The notes under the pieces were generated by a model. The model was not told the origin of the DNA. It saw only the letters and a program-made list of their open reading frames with translations, and made no database searches. Of a DNA stretch of 64,000 bases, positions 38,871 through 46,770 are shown one piece after another. The stretch spans positions 101,090 to 165,089 of the forward strand of contig JAUHXC010000022.1 in assembly GCA_030427205.1 (NCBI GenBank). Direction: 5' to 3'. Position numbers and translations under genes: made by a program. The first letter of the stretch is position 1. Every line of letters starts with the position of its first letter. Source of the DNA: a bacterium. GTDB lineage: Bacteria; Myxococcota_A; Bradymonadia; UBA7976; UBA1532.

Positions 38871-39860
38871 TCAGCCGTGCCCGATCCAGGTCTCGACGGC
38901 GTGGTGGAAGTGATCGAGCAGGCCTTCGCCGCCCACGTGCGGGGCGACGAGCGCCAGCGTCAGCAGCGCCAGCGCCAGCAGCCCGCCGCGGCCGCCGCGG
39001 GCGGGGCCGATCCCGTCCAGCAGCAGCGTGATGCGCAGGCGCAGCGTCGCGCCGTCGTGCGCGCACAACGTGGCCATACCCGGCCGTGGCTTGCCGACCG
39101 CTTGCACCAGGCTCTGCGCGAGCGCCAGCGGGTCGGCGCCGAGGGCCACGGCCTGCCGATCGCAGGCCGCCTCGCGGGCGTCGCGCCAGCGGTCGGCGTC
39201 GGCGGCGAGCCAGCGTCGCGCCGGGTTGAGCCACAGCGCCGCCCGCAAGAGCCCCTGGCGCAAGACATCGCGCCCGGCCGCGTGGGCCGCCTCGTGCAGC
39301 AGCGCCGCCCGCAGCCGCTCGATGTCGTCCTCGGCCAGCGCGCTCTCGACGAAGTCGGCCCGCACCGCGACGACCGGTCGCAGCGCGCCGAACGTGAACA
39401 CCGCCGGCAGCGTGGCCTCGTCGACGAGCCAGATCGGCCAGCGTCGCAGGCCGGGTGTCTCGGCGACGACCTCCGCGAGACGTCGCGCCAGCGGCCCGCC
39501 GGTCATCCGTCGGATCGGACCGACGCCGACGAAGCCGTGGCGCCGGGCGAAGGCGACGAGCACGGCGATGCCGCCGACGAGCAGCATGACGTCGATGCAG
39601 GCGTCGGCGACGTGCTCGACGCGACACGCGGCGGGCGCGTGCGCCGGCTCGAGCTGGTGCAGCGCGGCCGAGAGCAGCCAGAGCAGCGGCGCGGCGGCGG
39701 GCAGGGCGAGCCAGGCCCAGGTGGTGCCGTCGCCGAAGTCGGCCCAGGCCGTCGTCTGTCGGCGGCGGGCCAGCGCTTGACGCGCCACGGCGGTGAGCGC
39801 CGGCGTCAAGACGCACAGGACGAGCGCCAGCGCGCTGAGGGGGAAGACGAACTCAGCCAT
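38871..39860 (-). CDS. BlaR1/M56-family membrane metallopeptidase
   Basis: 329 aa. Three to four N-terminal membrane helices, the zinc motif LLHEAAHAAGRD (HExxH), the downstream Glu region REAACDRQAVALG, and a C-terminal membrane helix. The large extracytoplasmic penicillin-binding domain of BlaR1 is absent; the C-terminal end has only about 20 residues (FHHAVETWIGHG) with several His. Family role: on sensing a signal, cleaves the BlaI-type repressor. Overlaps the repressor gene by 8 bp. A metal signal is inferred from the operon. Note the two His near the C terminus. Confidence 0.88.
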   Translation of the reverse strand: MAEFVFPLSALALVLCVLTPALTAVARQALARRRQTTAWADFGDGTTWAWLALPAAAPLLWLLSAALHQLEPAHAPAACRVEHVADACIDVMLLVGGIAVLVAFARRHGFVGVGPIRRMTGGPLARRLAEVVAETPGLRRWPIWLVDEATLPAVFTFGALRPVVAVRADFVESALAEDDIERLRAALLHEAAHAAGRDVLRQGLLRAALWLNPARRWLAADADRWRDAREAACDRQAVALGADPLALAQSLVQAVGKPRPGMATLCAHDGATLRLRITLLLDGIGPARGGRGGLLALALLTLALVAPHVGGEGLLDHFHHAVETWIGHG

Positions 39861-40290
39861 CGCCGTCCCCCGCGCGCGCGACCCGACGGGCTCGGATGAG
39901 GGCTTCGAGGCGCTCGAGCTCGCCGTCGTCGACCTCGGCGACCTGCTCGACGAGCAGCGCCATCGCCGTGCGCCGACCGACCGGCGGCAGGCTGGAGAGC
40001 ACGTCGCGGGTCGCCTGCTCGATGAAGCCTTCGCGGGTCATGCGCGCCCGGTACACATAGCGCCGGCCGTCCTTGCGCCGGTCGAGCAGCCCCTTGTCGT
40101 GCAGCCGCGACGTGGTGGTCATCACGGTCGTGTACGCGATGGGCCGCAAGGCTTCGAGCGCGCGGTGCACGTCGGCGACGGCGAAGTCTTCGGCGTCGAG
40201 CCCCCAGACGATCTCCATGATCTCGGCTTCGAGGTCGAAGAGCGAGGCCCGCAGGCCACTCTCTTCGGGGCGGAAGCGCATGCCTTTCAT
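39853..40290 (-). CDS. BlaI/MecI/CopY-family repressor
   Basis: 145 aa. A winged HTH of the family is clear: LFDLEAEIMEIVWGLD, VADVHRALEALRPIAYTTVMTTTSRLHDKGLLDRRKDGRRYVYRA. A dimerisation helix follows (QATRDVLSSLPPVGRRTAMALLVEQ). GAGGAG 6 nt before the ATG. Cleavage by the adjacent M56 peptidase would relieve repression, as for BlaI/BlaR1. It is the first gene of the efflux operon and two 19-bp dyads upstream are its predicted operators. Confidence 0.93.
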   Translation of the reverse strand: MKGMRFRPEESGLRASLFDLEAEIMEIVWGLDAEDFAVADVHRALEALRPIAYTTVMTTTSRLHDKGLLDRRKDGRRYVYRARMTREGFIEQATRDVLSSLPPVGRRTAMALLVEQVAEVDDGELERLEALIRARRVARAGDGDG

Positions 40291-40308
40291 CCGGTGCTCC
40301 TCGGCGAA

Positions 40309-40327
40309 CTACGATCGGCGATCGTAG
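40309..40327. promoter_or_regulatory. BlaI-type operator O1
   Basis: CTACGATC-GGC-GATCGTAG is a perfect dyad of 8+3+8. The half site CTAC...GTAG matches the ACTAC...GTAGT form used by BlaI/MecI repressors. It lies 19 bp upstream of the repressor ATG, downstream of the expected transcription start. Confidence 0.8.
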
Positions 40328-40338
40328 ATGACCGGGAT

Positions 40339-40368
40339 AAACTACGAGTGGCGATAGTAGTGAGTCAA
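40339..40368 (-). promoter_or_regulatory. Sigma-70-type promoter of the efflux operon
   Basis: On the minus strand, -35 TTGACT (40368-40363), an 18-bp spacer and -10 TAGTTT (40344-40339). The -35 is close to consensus, the -10 is weak. O2 overlies the spacer and O1 sits downstream, so bound repressor would block initiation. Confidence 0.6.
40342..40360. promoter_or_regulatory. BlaI-type operator O2 inside the promoter spacer
   Basis: CTACGAGTGGCGATAGTAG is a near copy of O1 with the same outer CTAC/GTAG. Centre-to-centre spacing is 33 bp, about three helical turns, allowing cooperative dimer binding. It covers the region between the -35 and -10 boxes. Confidence 0.8.
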
Positions 40369-40396
40369 GTCGATGTATCGCCCGCCAGCGCGGCGG

Positions 40397-41296
40397 TCAG
40401 TCGGGCGCGCAGCGGCAGACGAAGCTGTCGAAGGGCTGACCGCAGCCCGCCTGCACCGGCTCGTGGGCGCACATGCCGACCATGCTGTTCCACGCCGCGT
40501 CGCAGCGCCAGCCGTGCTGACCGCAGAAGCCGGCGCAGTCGATGGCCATCGGCGCTTCGAGATAGAACTCGCAATACGGCCCGGGCCCGTCGCGGGCGGC
40601 GCAGAAGAACGAGTTGCCCGGCAGCACGAAGCCGTCGCACGCGGGGTTGGCGGTGCAGGCGCCGTCCGCGGTGCAGGTGCCGATGTCGTTGCACGGGCTG
40701 CCCACGTCGGCCCGCACGACCTCCGGCGGGATCTCGTCTTCGCAGCCGAGCAGCGCGGCGCAGGGCCCGGGCGCGACCTCGGCTTCGAGCAGGGTGAAAG
40801 GCTCGTCGCAGTAGTCGTACTCGTCGTCGTAGCACCGGCCGACGTCGAGGCAGCGACCGCCCGAAGGGAACCGGTAGTGGCCGAAGCAGCGCACCGCCTC
40901 GCCGTCGAACTCCGACTCGTAGAGCGTGTAGACGTCGCAGTCGAGTTCGGGGCAGGTGTCGTCGTCTTCGGGCGCGACCAGCTGCCCGTCGTCGGTGCAC
41001 GCCACGCACGGCAGATCGGGCAGCTCGCATGGGGGCTCGACGGGCTCGGCATCGGGCGCCCCGTGGTCGGGCAGCGCCAGGTCGGGCAGGGTCAGGTCGG
41101 GCAGGGCCAGATCCGGCGGCGGCTGCATGTCGCGGCGGCTGTCGGGCCGGCCGCGATCGGGGATCGGCGGCGGCTCGGCGTCGGGGCCGCTCGTCATGTC
41201 GCCGCCGTCGCCGAGCGGGACCACCGGCAGACTGTCACCCAACGTCGGGCAGCCGCTCGCGAGCAGCGCGGCGGCCATCAGCGCGAGCCGGCGCAT
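40397..41296 (-). CDS. Cys-rich lipoprotein
   Basis: 299 aa. Lipobox LLASGC. A disordered stretch contains a 15-bp-repeat-encoded PDLAL/PDLTL motif. The second part carries about 24 Cys in short-spaced pairs (CVACTDDGQ, CDVYTLYESEFDGEAVRC, CDGFVLPGNSFFC) and ends CGQPFDSFVCRCAPD. Disulfide-rich outer-surface protein is inferred. Start at ATG 41296 overlaps the stop of the next gene (TGATG). Function unknown. Confidence 0.82.
   Translation of the reverse strand: MRRLALMAAALLASGCPTLGDSLPVVPLGDGGDMTSGPDAEPPPIPDRGRPDSRRDMQPPPDLALPDLTLPDLALPDHGAPDAEPVEPPCELPDLPCVACTDDGQLVAPEDDDTCPELDCDVYTLYESEFDGEAVRCFGHYRFPSGGRCLDVGRCYDDEYDYCDEPFTLLEAEVAPGPCAALLGCEDEIPPEVVRADVGSPCNDIGTCTADGACTANPACDGFVLPGNSFFCAARDGPGPYCEFYLEAPMAIDCAGFCGQHGWRCDAAWNSMVGMCAHEPVQAGCGQPFDSFVCRCAPD
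41066..41110 (-). repeat. 15-bp tandem repeat encoding PDL(A/T)L
   Basis: Three near-identical 15-bp units (GTCGGGCAGSGYCAG on the plus strand) encode LPDLA-type pentapeptides in the linker of the Cys-rich lipoprotein. In-frame variation is expected. Confidence 0.75.
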
Positions 41297-42000
41297 CACC
41301 AGCGCACCCCGAAGCCGACGCCGCCCGGGCCCACCGTGACCGTCGCCCCGTCGTCTTCGAGCAGCCAGCCGCCGATGGCCAGGCCGGCCAGGGTCAGCGA
41401 CAGCGCCAGCCCGATGTAGGCGGTCACCCCCAGCGCGTCGGTGGTATTGCGGGCGTCCTCGAAGCGGCGGCGGGCGTCTTCGGCGTCTTCGGGTCGGTTG
41501 GCGCGGCGCAGCGCGACGTAGTCGGCCTTGGCGTCGGCGCGCTCGGCGTCGGCGCCCATGGCCAGCGCGTAGACGACGCCGGTGCCCGCCGCGGCGATGC
41601 CCGCGGCGATGGCGCTGCGCAGCATCCAGCCCGATCCCGCGGGCGGCTCGGGCGCGCACAGGAGCTGCGTCTCGGCCATGCGGGTTCGCGCGGTGCGGGC
41701 CAGCTCGGGGTCGGGCGTCGACGCGACCACCTCGCGGTAGGCCGCGACCGCCCGGCACGCGGCGTCCGGCTGGCCCTGCTCGGCGAGGCGTTGAAGCGCG
41801 AAGCCCGCGTTGAAGCGCAGATCGACCGCGTCGGACCGGCAGGCGTCCCGGCGGGCGGCGGCCTCGAACGCGTTGGCGGCGTCGGCGAAGCGGCCGGCGT
41901 CGAGCGCTTCGATGCCCGCGTCGAAGCATGCGCTCGCCGCAGCGGGCGGCGCCCACAGGAGCGGGATCAGCGCGAAGATCGACCGGGCGGGGCTGTGCAT
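41296..42000 (-). CDS. Exported TPR-like protein with C-terminal membrane helices
   Basis: 234 aa. A signal peptide (FALIPLLWAPPAAAS) is followed by TPR-like helices (CFDAGIEALDAGRFADAANAFEAAARRDAC, CRAVAAYREVVASTPD). Two hydrophobic helices lie at about residues 125-145 and 195-215, the second followed by a C-terminal Gly/Val strand (VTVGPGGVGFGVRW). It is upstream of the lipoprotein gene, with TGATG coupling, and downstream of the kinase by 60 bp. A role in a kinase-linked envelope complex is only context. Confidence 0.78.
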   Translation of the reverse strand: MHSPARSIFALIPLLWAPPAAASACFDAGIEALDAGRFADAANAFEAAARRDACRSDAVDLRFNAGFALQRLAEQGQPDAACRAVAAYREVVASTPDPELARTARTRMAETQLLCAPEPPAGSGWMLRSAIAAGIAAAGTGVVYALAMGADAERADAKADYVALRRANRPEDAEDARRRFEDARNTTDALGVTAYIGLALSLTLAGLAIGGWLLEDDGATVTVGPGGVGFGVRW

Positions 42001-42060
42001 CGCCGCAGTCTACACTCGGGTCGCCCTCGGACCGAAACGCCGAGCGCAGGCGAGCCCGCT

Positions 42061-43773
42061 CTACGGCCGATCGCCGGTGACGCAGTTGCCGGGCAGCGCC
42101 AGCCGGCACCGTCGACGATGGGCGCTGCGTCGCAGCCGGGCCGAGGCCGGATCGAGGCGCGCGAGGCGCTCGACGAGGGTCGACGCGTCGTCGCAGCGGC
42201 AGGTCTCGAAGGCGTCGGCGATCTGCGTCTCCAGCCGGCGCGCCATGATGACCCGTGGCTCGGGGGCGCCGGCGTCGGGCGCAGCGGGCGCAGGCGCGGC
42301 GGGCGCGGGCTCGGGCTCGGGCGCGAGCTGGGCCCGCCGATCGGATCGTCGGCTCGGCGGCGACGGCCTGGGTTTGCGGGCGGGCCGCCGCGTGGCCGCG
42401 GTATCGGCTCCGCTCTCGGCCTCCGGCTCGGTCGCCGCATCGGGCGCCGCGTCTTCCGGCACCGCGGCGTCCTCGGCGGAGGACACCTGCACCACCGGCA
42501 TCGTCGGCGGCGGCGTCGCGATCGGCGTCACCCGGGCCGGCGCTGCGGGCGGCGGGCGCAGAACCTGCGGTGGCGCCTGCGGCTGCGTGCCCGCCGAGAG
42601 CCGAAGCACGTCGCCGTCGACCTCGTCTTGCGCGACCCAGAGCGTGACCGCGGCCGTCGCGACCGCCAGGGCGACCGCCAGCAGCGCCACCAGCCCCAGC
42701 GAGGCCCGCCGCGGGCGCGCAGCGGTGGTGATGCTCGGCGCCGCGTCGCTCGGCCAGGACGGCGCGGGCGGCATCGACGGCGGCGTGAAGGTCGGGCTCG
42801 GCGGGGTCTGCGGCTGCGCCGGGTGGTCGCTCATTGCGCCCCGGACCGGCGGCTGCGAGAGCGGCGGCGTAGGCGTCGACGCGGGTGGGCCCGCGGCGCC
42901 GAGCGGGCCCGTCATCCGCCGGGTCGGGAACGGCGCCGATGCGCCGCGCGCGGCGACGAGCAGCGCGTCGGCCATGGCCTCGGCGCTGGGGAAGCGATCG
43001 GCCGGCTCACGGGCCATCGCCCGCAGCGCGACCGCGCCCAGGCCGGCGTGGGCCGTCGCCGGCAGCGGCGGCGGATCGTCGTGCAGCTGCGCCCGCAGGA
43101 CCTGTTTGATCGTGCCCCGATACGGCCGCTGCCCCGCCAGCATCTGGTAGAGCACGACGCCGACGCTGTACAGGTCGGTCGCCGGGCTCACCGGCGTCAG
43201 CGCCACCTGCTCGGGCGCCATATAGCCCGGCGTGCCCACCAGCACGCCGGCGCGGGTCAGCCGGGTATGGCTGTCGGGATCGAGCAGCTTGACCACGCCG
43301 AAGTCGAGCAGCCGCGCCTCGACCCGCCGCGGACCGCGGGCCACCATGATGTTCGCCGGCTTGACGTCCCGGTGCACCAGCCCCAGGGCGTGGGCCTCGG
43401 CCAGCGCGTCGAGCACGTCGCCGATGAGGTCGACCGTCTCGTCGAGCGGCGGCACCCCGCGCTTGAGGTGCGCGGTCAGCACCTCGCCGTCGACGAACTC
43501 CTGCACCATGTAGGGGTTGCCGTCGTGGTCCCGCCCGAAGTCGAGCAGCTTGACCACCGCCGGATGCCGCAAGCGGGCCTGGGCCTTCGCCTCGCGGCGG
43601 AAACGCCGCTCGACGCCCTCGCCGGGCGTGGCCATGACCTTGATGGCCACCTCGCGCTCGAGCTGCAGATGCAGGCCGCGGTAGACGGTGCCGTGGCCGC
43701 CGCGGCCGACGCGGGCGATCACCTGATAGCGGTCGTCGAGCACCCGCCCGACCAGGCTGTCGCCTGCGCTCAC
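42061..43773 (-). CDS. PknB-type serine/threonine kinase with a membrane helix and extracytoplasmic tail
   Basis: 570 aa. The kinase domain has GRGGHGTVYRG (P-loop), catalytic Lys in VAIKVM, HRDVKPANIM, DFGVVKLL and GTPGYMAPEQ. A Pro-rich juxtamembrane stretch leads to one helix (LGLVALLAVALAVATAAVTLWV) and an extracytoplasmic Pro/Ala-rich segment. The C terminus carries four Cys in a helical patch (ETCRCDDASTLVERL). GTG 43773 is chosen for GGGGGAG 3-4 nt upstream; ATG 43791 lacks a ribosome site. Family role: membrane signalling kinase. No partner phosphatase is next to it. Confidence 0.92.
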   Translation of the reverse strand: MSAGDSLVGRVLDDRYQVIARVGRGGHGTVYRGLHLQLEREVAIKVMATPGEGVERRFRREAKAQARLRHPAVVKLLDFGRDHDGNPYMVQEFVDGEVLTAHLKRGVPPLDETVDLIGDVLDALAEAHALGLVHRDVKPANIMVARGPRRVEARLLDFGVVKLLDPDSHTRLTRAGVLVGTPGYMAPEQVALTPVSPATDLYSVGVVLYQMLAGQRPYRGTIKQVLRAQLHDDPPPLPATAHAGLGAVALRAMAREPADRFPSAEAMADALLVAARGASAPFPTRRMTGPLGAAGPPASTPTPPLSQPPVRGAMSDHPAQPQTPPSPTFTPPSMPPAPSWPSDAAPSITTAARPRRASLGLVALLAVALAVATAAVTLWVAQDEVDGDVLRLSAGTQPQAPPQVLRPPPAAPARVTPIATPPPTMPVVQVSSAEDAAVPEDAAPDAATEPEAESGADTAATRRPARKPRPSPPSRRSDRRAQLAPEPEPAPAAPAPAAPDAGAPEPRVIMARRLETQIADAFETCRCDDASTLVERLARLDPASARLRRSAHRRRCRLALPGNCVTGDRP

Positions 43774-43829
43774 GATCTCCCCCGACGGCATTCTGGCACG
43801 CGCATCATAGCGCACGACGGGCCGGGCCC

Positions 43830-45629
43830 CTACGGGTTCAGCACCGCGTCGAAGGCCCGGATGAGATCGGCGAAGACGTTGGCCGGGTCGTCGATCCCCA
43901 GCGCCGGATCCCAGCTCCACGCCGTATCGCGGCCCGACATCTGCCCCGGCGCCTCGAAGTCGCCCAGCATGAAGCCCGCCAGCTCGAACGAGGCCACCTC
44001 GTCGAACCACGCCTGCGCGATCTGCCGCCGGTCGGGCACGGGCAGGGCGGCCGGCAGCCGGGCGGTGATCACCAGCGGGCGCCCCTCGCCGGCGGCGACG
44101 ACCCCGTGCCCGCGGATCCAGGCGGCCCCGGCGTTGGACAGCGCGTTGGCGTCGCCGGCGAAGCCGAGCGCGATGGGATCGACGGTGATCGTCGCGAAGT
44201 CGATGGCCGGCAGGCGCAGATAGCGCTGCCAGCCCAGCTGATGCGTGCCGTCGAGCAGCGCGCCGGCGCCGATGTCCTGCAGCGTGACCCCCGCCATGCC
44301 ATACGGCTGGGGGTTGATGTCATAGCCGGTATCGCCGGTGGCGATGAGCTGGCGCGGCGCGTTGGCCACGATGACCGGCAGTACGTCGGCGTAGAACTGC
44401 GAGACGCCCTCACCGGTGCCGTCGTCGTAGACCCCGATGGCGTCGACGTCGTCGAGGATGAGCCAGCCCATGATGCTCGGATCATCGCGATAGGGCAGAT
44501 CGCTGCGCCGGTTGAGCCGGCTGACGATCGTGCGCACGTAGGCCTTGAACTGCTCGCGGGGCAGGCCGACGCCGAAGAACGCCTGCCAGTCGGCGGGGTT
44601 GGCCCCGGGCAGGGCGGCCCAGTTGAGGTACTGCGGCGGCCCGCCGTAGGTGGTGCCGCCGTCGCCGAGCGACAGCAGCAGCTTGATCCCGGCGATGCCC
44701 GCCTGCTCGACGATCAGATCGAGCGCGTCGAGCCCGGCCTCGGTCAAGACACCCGGCTCCTGCTGGATGACCGTCGGCGCGAACGGCCGATCGTCGTAGG
44801 CCCGGGTGCGCACCACCGTCGCGCCCATCTCGGCCGCCTGCGCGAGCAGCGGCCCCACCGCGTCGGGGTCGGATACCGCCACGTCGAGCAGGTCGGGCAT
44901 CGCCACGCCGGCGAAGCGGAACGGGCTGCCGGCCTGCACGAACTGCCCCTCGATCATCTCGACGAAGGCGTCGATGCGCACGGTGACCGTCTCGCGATCT
45001 TCGAGGCCGTCCTGCACCGCGACCACCGTGAGCGTATGCACCCCCGGATCGAGCTGCACGGTGGTCTCGAAGCGCCGCCCGTCCACCAATATGAGCGGGA
45101 TGCCCGGCTCTTCGTCGTCGACGAGCAGCCGCGCGCTGCCGCCGTCTGCGAGGCGGAAGACCTGCCCGATGACGTCCACCGAGCCGTCGAAGAGGATGCT
45201 GCCGTCGAAGGGCGCGGTGATCACCACGCTCGGCGGCTCGGGGCCCATGTCGGGCGGGTCGGGCTCGCCGCCGAAGCCGCCCTGACCGCCGGCGCCGCCG
45301 AAGCCGCCGTTGTCGGGCTCGAGCGACATGTCGAGATCGGGCCCGCTGTCGAAGGGCACCGACATATCGCGGGCCAGGCCCATATCGGACAACGGCAGGC
45401 ACTCGCCGCCGATGCACATCTCGCGGCCGTAGGCGCAGAGCCGGTCGCCGCAGCGGATGACGTAGACCGACTGCACGCACTCCCCGGCGTACAGCGTCGT
45501 ATCGCAGCGGAAGCCCTCGCGGCAGTCGTCGTCGGTCGCGCACGGGTTCACCGCGTCGCTGCACGAGAGGGCCAGCGCGGCGAACGCCAGCAAGGCCCAG
45601 GGGCGGAGTCGCACGTCGAGTCGCATCAT
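43830..45629 (-). CDS. Lipoprotein with Cys-rich N-terminus and GH5-like barrel lacking catalytic acids
   Basis: 599 aa. Lipobox ALALSC. An N-terminal Cys region (NPCATDDDCREGFRCDT) leads to a Gly/Asp linker, an Ig-like domain (PSVVITAPFDGSILFDGSVDVIGQ) and a TIM-barrel resembling GH5 mannanases: FRFAGVAM, GATVVRTRAYDD, AGIKLLLSLGDGG, PSIMGWLILDDVDA. In GH5_7 enzymes the last motif reads W-x-L-x-N-E, so the acid/base Glu is replaced by Asp-Asp, and no clear nucleophile Glu is visible. Possibly a carbohydrate-binding pseudo-enzyme. Two adjacent ATGs begin the gene; no ribosome site is evident. Confidence 0.75.
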   Translation of the reverse strand: MMRLDVRLRPWALLAFAALALSCSDAVNPCATDDDCREGFRCDTTLYAGECVQSVYVIRCGDRLCAYGREMCIGGECLPLSDMGLARDMSVPFDSGPDLDMSLEPDNGGFGGAGGQGGFGGEPDPPDMGPEPPSVVITAPFDGSILFDGSVDVIGQVFRLADGGSARLLVDDEEPGIPLILVDGRRFETTVQLDPGVHTLTVVAVQDGLEDRETVTVRIDAFVEMIEGQFVQAGSPFRFAGVAMPDLLDVAVSDPDAVGPLLAQAAEMGATVVRTRAYDDRPFAPTVIQQEPGVLTEAGLDALDLIVEQAGIAGIKLLLSLGDGGTTYGGPPQYLNWAALPGANPADWQAFFGVGLPREQFKAYVRTIVSRLNRRSDLPYRDDPSIMGWLILDDVDAIGVYDDGTGEGVSQFYADVLPVIVANAPRQLIATGDTGYDINPQPYGMAGVTLQDIGAGALLDGTHQLGWQRYLRLPAIDFATITVDPIALGFAGDANALSNAGAAWIRGHGVVAAGEGRPLVITARLPAALPVPDRRQIAQAWFDEVASFELAGFMLGDFEAPGQMSGRDTAWSWDPALGIDDPANVFADLIRAFDAVLNP

Positions 45630-45906
45630 GGCGCGCAGTATAGCCGAAGGCCGCCGATCGTCGCGCCGGTCGTCGACCCGATCTGCGAGCGCGGGCGCGC
45701 CGCCGGGGCACACCCCGTTCTCGGGCCCGGTACCGGCCCTGGCGCGAAGTGTCCGACCATCGTCGTCGACTGTCCTCAACCCGAGCGCGACGGATCGCTA
45801 TCTTCATATGCGTACACGGCGCGGCCGACGACGGCTCACGCCGCGCACCGCATCACATCCATCGCCTGCGATGCCATCGATCGCATATGCCATGTCTGGA
45901 GTCAGC

Positions 45907-46770
45907 ATGACTGCGTCCAACCCGTCGACCCTGCCGCTCGTGCCCCGGCCGCGCTGCCCCACCCGCCGCGCGCGCCACCGGCTGCGCTTCGAACGACCAC
46001 AGCCCGTATCACGGTTCGACGAGCCGGCCCGGCGCGCGCTGGCCGCCACTCTATATCCCATCTTCCGGGCGTCATACGGCGAACTGCCGCTCGAGACCGT
46101 GCGCGACGAGATCATCTTCCGCGCGGGCGGCTACCTGACGCTGCTGCGCGACGCCGAGGGGGCGTTGATCGGCTTCGGCACGGCGCGCGTGCATGAACTC
46201 ACCGTCGATGGCCGCACGCACGGCGTCTTCGAGGGCGGGGTCTACTGCCGCCCCGGCGTCAAGGGCGGCGAGGCCTTCGGGCTCTTCGCCCTGCGCGTCA
46301 TCCTCGCCGAGCGCCTGCGTCACCCGCTGCGGTCGCTGCATCTGGTGGCCGAGATGCTGTCGCCGGTCTCCTACCGGCTGGCGCACCGCATCTTCGCGAC
46401 GACCTATCCCGATCCCGAGAAGCCGACCCCGCCCGCGCTCGCCGCGGTGCTCGAGGCCGAGATCGAGTCCCGCGGGCTGCTGCGCCCCACCGAGCACCCG
46501 TTCGTGGCCCGCTACCCCGACCCGGCGCTGCCGGTGCGCATCGAAGACATCCGCCGCTCGGAGAGCCTGCGCGGCGACCCCGCGATCGACGCCTACCTGC
46601 GCTGGAACCCGCACTACGCCCAGGGCCACCTGCTGTGCACCATCACCCCGCTCGGCTGGCGTGATCTGGTCGCCGCCGCCCTGCGCCAGATCGTCGGTCG
46701 GCGGATCCGCTGTCGGCCCCGCCCACAGCTCGCCGCTTCCCCTGTCAGCTCCCCGGAGACCACCCGATGA
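45907..46770 (+). CDS. GNAT-like acyltransferase candidate
   Basis: 287 aa. Start ATG 45907 has GGAG 5 nt upstream. A region resembling an acetyltransferase fold is seen: LYPIFRASYGELPLETVRDE, GGYLTLLRDAEGALIGFGTARVHELT, then VYCRPGVKGGEAFGLFALRVIL where a GNAT motif A would sit. The C-terminal 100 residues are unfamiliar. It ends by sharing ATGA with the amidinotransferase gene, so the two act in one pathway. Family assignment is tentative. Confidence 0.6.
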   Translation: MTASNPSTLPLVPRPRCPTRRARHRLRFERPQPVSRFDEPARRALAATLYPIFRASYGELPLETVRDEIIFRAGGYLTLLRDAEGALIGFGTARVHELTVDGRTHGVFEGGVYCRPGVKGGEAFGLFALRVILAERLRHPLRSLHLVAEMLSPVSYRLAHRIFATTYPDPEKPTPPALAAVLEAEIESRGLLRPTEHPFVARYPDPALPVRIEDIRRSESLRGDPAIDAYLRWNPHYAQGHLLCTITPLGWRDLVAAALRQIVGRRIRCRPRPQLAASPVSSPETTR

